Positions 7,093 to 11,930 of a stretch of DNA of 11,930 bases are shown piece after piece. The notes under the pieces are model-generated. The model did not search any database. It worked only from the letters and a program-made list of their open reading frames with translations, and was not told the DNA's origin. Origin of the DNA: Thermoplasmata archaeon (GTDB taxonomy: Archaea > Thermoplasmatota > Thermoplasmata > Thermoplasmatales > Thermoplasmataceae); assembly GCA_021811505.1 (NCBI GenBank), contig JAJZOM010000077.1, positions 1 through 11,930 of the forward strand. The letters run 5' to 3'. Every line of letters starts with the position of its first letter. Within the stretch, counting starts at the first letter, position 1. A program made the translations under genes and the position numbers.

Positions 7093-7097
7093 TAGAT

Positions 7098-7490
7098 CTA
7101 TTTGAAGAGCTTGAGGCCTTTGTCCGTAAAAACTTCAAAATGTTCATCCGAAGTATAAAGTGAGCATCCATTGTTTATAGCTATTGACGCTACAATCGCG
7201 TCCATTCTTGGAACTGATTTTCCTTTTCTTTCAGCACTTAATTCCAACATAGCGGATAGTTCACTGTCATTTTTGCCGTATCCCAGTGTTGGTAGTTGTA
7301 AGACTAAGCGTGAATCTTTTGAGTATTTTTCTATTCCGTAAAGAACTTCGTGCATGTTCACTGAGCTGGTACAGTACTCTTCTCCGCTTTCGATGATTTT
7401 AAGCATGAGTGTTTCTCCCTTTTGGGAGTTCTTGTCCAGCACTTCGATGATAACATCCGTGTCCAGAAGAATCAATTTCTCTTCTCCCAC
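7098..7490 (-). CDS. vapC: VapC-type toxin, PIN-domain ribonuclease
   Basis: PIN-domain endoribonuclease, expected to cleave RNA when not held by VapB. The 130 residues have the four acidic positions of the family: Asp10 in LLDTDVIIE, Glu48 in VNMHEVLYG, Asp97 in PRMDAIVA and Asp115 in YTSDEHF. All appear intact, so the toxin should be active. It overlaps vapB by 19 nt from a GTG start at 7490. A TTG at 7475 would instead give a TTGA 4-nt overlap with the vapB stop, the compact start MILLDTDV and a better-placed ribosome site (GGGAG). Which start is used is open. The target RNA cannot be told from sequence. Confidence 0.88.
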   Translation of the reverse strand: MGEEKLILLDTDVIIEVLDKNSQKGETLMLKIIESGEEYCTSSVNMHEVLYGIEKYSKDSRLVLQLPTLGYGKNDSELSAMLELSAERKGKSVPRMDAIVASIAINNGCSLYTSDEHFEVFTDKGLKLFK

Positions 7491-7684
7491 CGTTTCTTCT
7501 TGATCTCACCAAGAAGTTTCTCCTTATCTTCAAACTCCACGCTTCCTCTCAGAGCCAAAAGTAGATCTTTCTTGCTCTGTGATTTGATCAGTCTATCCAG
7601 AAGCTCACTGAAACTTTCATTCTCTTTCTTGAATCCCATTAATTCATCATATACTGATTTCTTAATGGTAATGGTTTTGGGCAT
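7472..7684 (-). CDS. vapB: VapB-type antitoxin
   Basis: Antitoxin of 70 residues paired with the downstream VapC. The N-terminal part (TITIKKSVYDELMGFKKE, 4-21, then SFSELLDRLI, 24-33) has the pattern of archaeal VapB proteins with a short beta strand and two helices for DNA binding. The charged C-terminal tail (about 45-70) would wrap the toxin. The ATG at 7684 is about 26 nt from the centre of a TATA box, so the mRNA is probably leaderless. Tandem and palindromic repeats just upstream fit autoregulation by the VapBC complex. Confidence 0.85.
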   Translation of the reverse strand: MPKTITIKKSVYDELMGFKKENESFSELLDRLIKSQSKKDLLLALRGSVEFEDKEKLLGEIKKKRWEKRN

Positions 7685-7715
7685 AACATATGTTTATGTT
7701 TAAACTTTATTTAAT
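7685..7715 (-). promoter_or_regulatory. vapBC promoter and candidate operator
   Basis: On the minus strand ATTAAATAAAG (7705-7715) is a good archaeal TATA box. Between it and the ATG lie the tandem repeat TAAACATAAACAT (7690-7702) and the 10-bp palindrome AACATATGTT (7685-7694). Binding there would cover the start site, as expected for an autoregulated toxin-antitoxin operon. Confidence 0.55.
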
Positions 7716-7862
7716 TTTTAGGCACCAGTCTTTACAATTGTTCTATTACTTATTATCAAAGGTATTCTCTTAAAATAATAAACAAACCCGAGTGGCCCCT
7801 TCTAACGGAATTATGCTTTGGTTCATTGTAGGTACCAAGATTTAACCATCACAAAGCCTCAA

Positions 7863-8123
7863 TTACCTGTAAGTATTCTTTCTATGCCCCAGAGATCTAA
7901 CAATAATGACTCTAACTTTTTAGATCCTTTTGATCACTACATCCATGATTTCCTTCAGATATGGCACTGATGAGGCTTGTGATGCCAATAATGTCAGACA
8001 TAAGTGAGAAATGGGTAACCGGAAGAAAATATATATCACCATGGAAATCAAATAGAGGTTGAACAGATATTTTCTGAATTGCAGCAGTTCCAGTACACTA
8101 TTAAAAACAATAGCTGTGATCAT
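7863..8123 (-). pseudogene. RelE-type toxin pseudogene
   Basis: This is a broken relE-like gene of 261 nt, close to the 255 nt of the intact relE nearby. It begins with an ATG and an N-terminus resembling RelE (AIVFNSVLELLQFRK). It then appears to lose frame in the middle and returns with EIMDVVIKRI, an in-frame TAA at 7920-7922, and KVRVIIVRSLGHRKNTYR before a second stop. The last part closely matches the intact RelE C-terminus (KVIIIRSLGHRKSIYK, residues 69-84). The toxin cannot be made whole. No matching antitoxin gene remains next to it; the divergent gene at 8156 starts only about 30 nt away. Confidence 0.7.
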
Positions 8124-8131
8124 TATAAAAA
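8123..8131 (+). promoter_or_regulatory. TATA box of the gene at 8156
   Basis: TTATAAAAA is centred about 29 nt before the ATG at 8156 and predicts a start at about 8152. This supports a leaderless mRNA and argues against the upstream TTG at 8147. Confidence 0.5.
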
Positions 8132-8155
8132 CCTTATATCAGTAAATTGCAATGC

Positions 8156-8686
8156 ATGATTATGGTTGCAGAAGATAAGCTAAAGTCCGCCATAGAGAAT
8201 TCCAGGAAAGTTTCAGAGGACGGCTTACTCGTTATTTATGATCTGACAAGTGACATTGATTTTTCAAATCCAAAAAATGTGGCAAGAGCATTGTCCGAGG
8301 TATTCTTCGAAAAAGATGCATTGAACTGGTTCAAAGTTAATGACGACCAGGTAGATTTTGAACCCACATACAAAGTTCGCGTAGTTCTGGCGGAGGAACA
8401 CAACCGGCAGCTTGAAAACACCGTGGATGACTTCCTCAAGGATCTGCAGAAAGAGGATATTTCCAAGGTCTACTCCAAGCAGATCAAGGATGGTGCAAGC
8501 CATGCCTCACACATTCAGTCAGCAATGGCCATCGGTGCGATCACATCAGCCCTATTTCGGCACTCAGAGAAAAAAGTCTATGCGGACTCAATTAGGGATG
8601 ATCTCTTTGTTGATCTTCTTGAAAAGCTCGAAATCAGGTCACTTAATGGCAAGGATCTTATGGACTGGAAGAACCTCCCACTTTGA
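8156..8686 (+). CDS. Hypothetical protein of unknown family
   Basis: I do not recognise this protein of about 176 residues. It has no signal peptide, membrane segment or cysteine motif. It is acidic and mixed alpha/beta in appearance: a strand-like GLLVIYDLTSD near the N-terminus, a second strand YKVRVVLAEEH in the middle, then a long charged helical region, and a C-terminal half with SAMAIGAITSALF and DDLFVDLLEKLEI. Reading frame and codon use look like a genuine gene, and a TATA box supports the start (ATG 8156, or ATG 8162 two codons later). It stands alone between a relE pseudogene and a transposase remnant, so it may be island cargo. No function is proposed. Confidence 0.75.
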   Translation: MIMVAEDKLKSAIENSRKVSEDGLLVIYDLTSDIDFSNPKNVARALSEVFFEKDALNWFKVNDDQVDFEPTYKVRVVLAEEHNRQLENTVDDFLKDLQKEDISKVYSKQIKDGASHASHIQSAMAIGAITSALFRHSEKKVYADSIRDDLFVDLLEKLEIRSLNGKDLMDWKNLPL

Positions 8687-8760
8687 CCAAATTCAAAAAA
8701 GGTAAATTTAACAATCCCAACCTTCTAATGATCTTGTTTCTTAGCGCTTATTATTTTTGA

Positions 8761-8994
8761 TGCCACAGAGAACTTGGAAAAAATCCACCTCTCATTTATA
8801 TCACGGAGCAGGAAAATATCTTATGGACCGGCCGGGATTTGCTCAATGTTTTTGCGAATACTCTTCAAAAGACGCTAGCTGGAATAAAAACCGTTGCAAC
8901 CGATATGTCAATTGAAGCTTTAAACGGATATTGTCCTCCAGAACATCCAATTGATAAGAGCAGTTCCCGCACATCCCTATTTTTAAACCTTTGA
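8761..8994 (+). pseudogene. Transposase remnant, ISL3-like
   Basis: A 77-codon open frame follows a stop at 8758-8760 and ends at a TGA at 8992-8994, without a start codon. Its translation (PLIYITEQENILWTGRD, then GIKTVATDMS) resembles the central catalytic part of ISL3-family DDE transposases, where a strand with VLW-G-GR is followed by a helix and the second catalytic Asp in an (A/T)-x-DM motif. Neither the N-terminal zinc-finger region nor the last catalytic Glu region is present, and I see no terminal inverted repeats. This is a memory-based family assignment and needs a profile search. Confidence 0.45.
8823..8841 (-). repeat. tRNA-Ala 3'-end-like fragment (direct copy)
   Basis: ATGGACCGGCCGGGATTTG is identical to the 3' end of the tRNA-Ala gene (9624-9642) at 18 of 19 positions, in the same orientation. 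The segment between the copies carries relB-relE. This is the layout left by integration at a tRNA 3' end. However, the 19-mer also falls inside the transposase-like reading frame (encoding WTGRD), so a chance match is possible. Confidence 0.45.
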
Positions 8995-9027
8995 AGATTT
9001 TCTGGGCAAATTAAAGAGGCACAAATG

Positions 9028-9067
9028 TTATATATCTTTTATACATTTATTATACAGAGAATATACA
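9028..9067 (+). promoter_or_regulatory. relBE promoter with three phased TATACA repeats
   Basis: A TATA element TTATATAT (9028-9035) predicts a start near 9057. TATACA occurs at 9040-9045, 9051-9056 and 9062-9067, each 11 bp after the last, and the final copy runs into the relB ATG. Evenly phased short repeats are the usual binding pattern of ribbon-helix-helix antitoxins, so this is a likely autoregulatory operator. Confidence 0.6.
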
Positions 9068-9309
9068 TGGATTACACCACTATACAAATCAGTCGAACTA
9101 CCAGAGAGAAACTGAATGGTCTTAGGGCATACAAGAGAATGACTTATGATGAATTGCTAAATGCACTTATGTCACTAATTCCCGAAGGAGATGAAGAGGG
9201 AACGTTTAGTGAAGACTTTAGGGCCTCTCTTTTGAGGAGCCTTCTTGATGTCAAAGAGGGTAAGACACACTCCACTGAAGAAGTGAAGAAACAACTGGGA
9301 ATTCAGTGA
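9067..9309 (+). CDS. relB: RelB-type antitoxin
   Basis: Antitoxin of 80 residues. The N-terminal YTTIQISRTTREKLNGL (3-19) plus TYDELLNALMSLI (26-38) fits a strand-helix-helix DNA-binding domain. The C-terminal LLRSLLDVKEGKTHSTEEVK (55-74) is the usual toxin-binding tail. An in-frame ATG at 9025 would add 14 hydrophobic residues that do not fit the family and would lie upstream of the predicted transcript start, so 9067 is chosen. The stop overlaps the relE start as GTGA. Phased repeats at the promoter suggest it represses its own operon. Confidence 0.87.
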   Translation: MDYTTIQISRTTREKLNGLRAYKRMTYDELLNALMSLIPEGDEEGTFSEDFRASLLRSLLDVKEGKTHSTEEVKKQLGIQ

Positions 9310-9560
9310 CAGATTATACTGTAGAATATTCGGAGGAGTCTTTTTTTCAACTTAGAGGTTTGAACACTCCTGTAGCTAAAAGGATTATACAGAAAATAGA
9401 AAGTACCAAGAGTGATCCGCACAGATTTTTCGTGAGACTTGTCGGTAGAACGGAATACAAGCTTAGGATCGGAGATTACAGAGTGATTGCGGATATTGTG
9501 GAAAATAGAAAAGTAATTATCATCAGGTCACTGGGGCATCGAAAGAGCATTTACAAATGA
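9306..9560 (+). CDS. relE: RelE-type toxin
   Basis: An 84-residue toxin of the RelE/ParE fold, expected to be a ribosome-dependent mRNA nuclease. Family motifs are intact: YTVEYSEESFFQLRGL (4-19), KRIIQKIES (25-33), YKLRIGDYRVIADI (51-64) and IIIRSLGHRKSIYK (71-84). These include the basic residues in the last two motifs that act in RNA cleavage. The GTG start overlaps the relB stop by 4 nt, indicating translational coupling. A broken paralogue lies about 1.2 kb to the left on the other strand. Confidence 0.88.
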   Translation: MTDYTVEYSEESFFQLRGLNTPVAKRIIQKIESTKSDPHRFFVRLVGRTEYKLRIGDYRVIADIVENRKVIIIRSLGHRKSIYK

Positions 9561-9624
9561 TTTCAACTGCACTATAAGTTCAAGTGATTATCTGGGCATA
9601 GAATAATAAAAACAAGTCATAGAA

Positions 9625-9696
9625 TGGACCGGTCGGGATTTGAACCCGAGGCCTCCTGCTTGCGAAGCAGGCGATCTACCGCTGATCTACCGGCCC
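9625..9696 (-). tRNA. tRNA-Ala (anticodon CGC)
   Basis: The minus strand folds into a full cloverleaf of 72 nt. The acceptor stem is GGGCCGG/CCGGTCC with G3-U70, the alanine identity pair, and discriminator A. The D stem is GATC/GATC, the anticodon arm is CCTGC-TTCGCAA-GCAGG with anticodon CGC, and the T arm is TCGGG-TTCAAAT-CCCGA. CCA is not encoded and there is no intron. It reads GCG codons. A T-rich TATA-like sequence lies about 25-35 nt upstream (9721-9733). Confidence 0.95.
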
Positions 9697-9789
9697 AGTT
9701 TTATCTGAATGTTTGCAGTCGATAAAAAATATGCTGTCCTTCATCATTTTGAATATCATTCACTCATCCCACTCACCAGAAACCTTCAG

Positions 9790-9799
9790 TTTTAATATT
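9790..9799 (+). promoter_or_regulatory. TATA box of the helicase gene
   Basis: TTTTAATATT is centred about 24 nt before the GTG at 9818, so the transcript should begin at or next to that codon. This supports a leaderless GTG start. Confidence 0.6.
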
Positions 9800-9817
9800 C
9801 AATACGCATTTTAGCCA

Positions 9818-11389
9818 GTGGTTGAAAAATTCCTTTGTGGTAAGGTTGAACCAAGGGATTACCAGATAAACCTCTACATGGGTGCTAAAGAACAAAACAC
9901 GCTAATTGTTTTACCTACTGGACTTGGGAAGACTGTGATAGCAGCCATGGTTGCTGAATATGTTATAGCACAAAAAAAGGACAACGTTCTTTTTCTTGCA
10001 CCGACCAAACCACTTGTTTCCCAGCATTATGAAACCCTGAAGGATCTCCTGTCTCTCGATGAAAAGTCAATATCGAAGTTCACAGGAGAAGTGGATAATG
10101 AAGATCGTCTTCTCAGATGGGTCACCTCGAAACTGGTCGTTTCAACTCCACAGGTCGTCATAAACGACTTACGGAACGGGCTGTTTGATATTTCCAGATT
10201 CGGCCTCATAGTTTTTGATGAAGCACACAGAGCCAGTGGAAATTATGCCTACGTTGAAATTGCTTCCAGCTTCCTTGAGTGTAAAAAGAGGCTGATACTC
10301 GCAATAACTGCGAGTCCTGGTGCTGACAGAGACAGACTTGATGAAATTACAAAAGCACTTGGGATAGAAAGTGTAAGAATCAAAAGTGAAAATGACCCGG
10401 ACGTTATGAAATATATGGGTGGAATTGAAATCGAAACCGTAATTCTCCCGGTTCCTGCCCACATAAAAGACGTTGCTGCGCTACTCCGTCAGGTAATAGA
10501 TAATGTAAATTCAAAGATCAGGAGTTCAGGGATCATAAAGTCGGGAAGAATATCAAGAAGTGAACTGGCTTCAAAAGTTAGAGAGCTGGTTGAAGAGGCA
10601 AAGAACGGAAATAAAAACTTGTTTGGCGTGATTCCATACGTTACTGCCGCGATCCGTCTTGATTACCTGCTTGAATATCTGGAGAGTCAGGGGCTGGAAG
10701 TAGCATATGACTACATAACTGACATCCTGAACAGCGAGGAAAAAACCCTGAAAAGGACCGCTTCCATTGTTTCCAGAATGCCGGAATTCTCTGAATTCAT
10801 GGCCAGACTGAAGGAGCTTCAATCAATTGGCGTGGAAAATAGCAAAATGGCAAAGGTTCTGGCTTTGTGTGAAGAACAGATTTCCGCGAATCCGGATTCG
10901 AGAGTTATTGTATTCACCCATTTCAGAAAAACTTCGGAACTTATGACCAACTACCTGAAAAGCAAGTCCACTCTGCTGAGGCCCACAAGGTTCATAGGCC
11001 AGTCATCACGTTCCGGAGATGAAGGACTGAGTCAGAAGGATCAGGAGATAATACTGCAGAAGTTCAGGAACAACGTATTCAATGTCCTGATTGCTACAAG
11101 CGTAGCGGAGGAAGGCCTGGATATCCCGGCAACGGACCTTGTTATATTCTTTGAGCCAGTGCCGTCGGAGATAAGGAGCATCCAGAGGCGTGGAAGAACA
11201 GGAAGAACTCACGCTGGAGAGGTAAAGATTCTCATATATGAGGGGACAAGGGACAGTGGATATTACTTTTCCAGCAAGAGAAAAGAGTCAAGAATGAAAA
11301 CCAACATAGAAAGAATCCAGGACAAACCTGATCAGCCAGCTGGGAAAAAGGCCGTCAGGAAATCGAATCTTGACGATTATTTCAGTTGA
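9818..11389 (+). CDS. hef: Hef-like DNA repair helicase without nuclease domain
   Basis: Superfamily 2 helicase of the Hef/FANCM/Mph1 group, acting on stalled or branched replication forks. Motifs in order are Q-like RDYQ (13-16), Walker A LPTGLGKT (32-39), APTKPLV (61-67), STPQV (109-113), DEAH (134-137), ITASPG (163-168), an insertion of roughly 130 residues typical of Hef (about 210-345), VIVFTHFR (363-370), IATSVAEEGLDIP (425-437) and QRRGRTGR (456-463). At 523 residues it lacks the XPF-type nuclease and helix-hairpin-helix half of full-length Hef. The C-terminus ends in KSNLDDYF (515-522), which fits a PCNA-interacting peptide. The GTG start is supported by a TATA box. It converges with the clamp-loader gene, with an 8-bp overlap of 3' ends. 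Confidence 0.9.
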   Translation: MVEKFLCGKVEPRDYQINLYMGAKEQNTLIVLPTGLGKTVIAAMVAEYVIAQKKDNVLFLAPTKPLVSQHYETLKDLLSLDEKSISKFTGEVDNEDRLLRWVTSKLVVSTPQVVINDLRNGLFDISRFGLIVFDEAHRASGNYAYVEIASSFLECKKRLILAITASPGADRDRLDEITKALGIESVRIKSENDPDVMKYMGGIEIETVILPVPAHIKDVAALLRQVIDNVNSKIRSSGIIKSGRISRSELASKVRELVEEAKNGNKNLFGVIPYVTAAIRLDYLLEYLESQGLEVAYDYITDILNSEEKTLKRTASIVSRMPEFSEFMARLKELQSIGVENSKMAKVLALCEEQISANPDSRVIVFTHFRKTSELMTNYLKSKSTLLRPTRFIGQSSRSGDEGLSQKDQEIILQKFRNNVFNVLIATSVAEEGLDIPATDLVIFFEPVPSEIRSIQRRGRTGRTHAGEVKILIYEGTRDSGYYFSSKRKESRMKTNIERIQDKPDQPAGKKAVRKSNLDDYFS

Positions 11390-11930
11390 ATTCCTGGCCA
11401 ATGTAAGCCAGTTTCGCGATCATTGCATCAAGCTGGATGAGATCTGTAGAGCCTTCGACAATCCTGAATTCAGCTTCACCTAGCGCCATTATTACCTGCA
11501 GCTTCTGCTTAGGCGGGATAAGTTCTTTCCTAACAACGGAGTGGACACCGCGTATTATGTCCATGCCTGAGAGACCCTGTTCAATCATCAGGCCGTCAAG
11601 CATATCCCTGGCATCTTCGAACAGTCCGCCTATAGCCTTGGACAGTAATGACTTGAACTGGCTGGAATTCGCCATTCCTGATATTTCATAGATTTTTGAG
11701 GCTGTAAGATCACCTGACGATTTTATTGTCTGAAGTATGTTCAAGGCTTTTCTCATATCGCCCTCGGCTATGTCGGTAATCGCCTCCATTGCGTCATCAT
11801 TTATCTCAAAATTTTCCGCTTTTGTAATAATTCTGATACGCTTCTTCATTTCTTCAGGTTTTATTGGCTTGAATCTCATCACTACAGTTCTGGACTGTAT
11901 GGGAAGAATGATCTGTGATGAATAGTTGCA
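11382..11930 (-). CDS. rfcS: Replication factor C small subunit, C-terminal part
   Basis: ATPase subunit of the clamp loader that places PCNA on primed DNA. Only the last 182 residues are in the window; the gene runs off the right edge. The visible part starts with the sensor 1 segment CNYSS. The arginine-finger motif follows as IQSRTV (family usually SRC), then the lid domain with the sensor 2 motif GDMRKALNILQ, and the C-terminal collar domain ending in AKLAYIGQEFN. No intein is visible in this part. The upstream ATP-binding motifs lie outside the window. The frame continues without a break to position 11930, so the internal ATGs near 11880 are not the start. Confidence 0.93.
   Translation of the reverse strand, partial: CNYSSQIILPIQSRTVVMRFKPIKPEEMKKRIRIITKAENFEINDDAMEAITDIAEGDMRKALNILQTIKSSGDLTASKIYEISGMANSSQFKSLLSKAIGGLFEDARDMLDGLMIEQGLSGMDIIRGVHSVVRKELIPPKQKLQVIMALGEAEFRIVEGSTDLIQLDAMIAKLAYIGQEFN

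Larger units (their letters stand above)
6646..7097. other. Gene-free AT-rich stretch after pheA
   Basis: I see no convincing gene here. Both strands are AT-rich and the open frames lack recognisable motifs. The stretch holds a hairpin followed by a T-rich tract on the minus strand, a 14-bp palindrome at 6857-6870, a plus-strand run of seven T at 7064-7070 and a sequence resembling a tRNA-Ala 3' end at 7074-7092. Confidence 0.6.
8687..9024. other. Gene-free stretch with transposase debris
   Basis: There is no intact gene between the hypothetical protein and relB. The middle holds an open but start-less frame resembling a transposase, which overlaps a tRNA-Ala-like 19-mer. The first 70 nt and the last 30 nt show nothing I can name. 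Confidence 0.6.

Noticed and set aside
7960..8010. TGATGA-containing stretch considered as a C/D box small RNA
   Set aside because: The C box lacks the preceding purine, no convincing D box or terminal stem follows, and the segment is better explained as part of the relE pseudogene.
9025..9066. Upstream ATG for relB adding 14 residues
   Set aside because: The extra residues are hydrophobic and unlike RelB N-termini, and they are encoded by the TATA box and operator repeats.
6646..9624. CRISPR array or integrase gene in the accessory stretch
   Set aside because: No regularly spaced repeat array and no tyrosine or serine recombinase motif could be found on either strand.
11437..11925. Plus-strand frames opposite rfcS
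   Set aside because: They are antisense to a well-conserved clamp-loader sequence and show no independent features.

Overview
The window looks like the chromosome of a thermoacidophilic euryarchaeon of the Thermoplasmata type. The evidence is an archaeal replication factor C small subunit, a Hef-type DNA repair helicase without its nuclease half, archaeal TATA elements placed about 25 nt before start codons (leaderless mRNAs), VapBC and RelBE modules, and a tRNA-Ala without an encoded CCA. The genus cannot be fixed from the sequence alone.

Left part (1-5148), fatty-acid or acyl-CoA oxidation. etfB-etfA run leftward with a 4-nt overlap. They are divergent from a rightward operon of thiolase, acyl-CoA dehydrogenase and a second, divergent acyl-CoA dehydrogenase, with gaps of 2 and 0 nt. 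The dehydrogenases would pass electrons to the EtfAB flavoprotein and the thiolase would release acetyl-CoA. The two dehydrogenase subunits have complementary sets of active-site residues, which suggests one obligate hetero-oligomer. The shared intergenic region holds an inverted repeat over the predicted etfB start site and a 10-bp-spaced direct repeat upstream of the thiolase TATA box.

Middle part (5143-6645). A small glycine-rich membrane protein runs leftward behind a perfect 14-bp palindrome. Prephenate dehydratase with an ACT domain (phenylalanine synthesis) runs rightward.

Accessory stretch (about 6646-9624). This AT-rich region holds vapB-vapC, a full-length but broken relE pseudogene, an unrecognised gene of about 176 residues, a decayed transposase fragment resembling the ISL3 family, and an intact relB-relE pair with three 11-bp-phased TATACA repeats at its promoter. 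Two sequences resembling the 3' end of the neighbouring tRNA-Ala lie at 7074-7092 (inverted) and 8823-8841. The stretch looks like a small, repeatedly invaded and decaying island beside a tRNA gene.

Right part (9625-11930). It carries tRNA-Ala(CGC), then the Hef-like helicase ending in a probable PCNA-interacting motif. The C-terminal part of the clamp-loader small subunit runs toward it; the two genes' 3' ends overlap by 8 bp.
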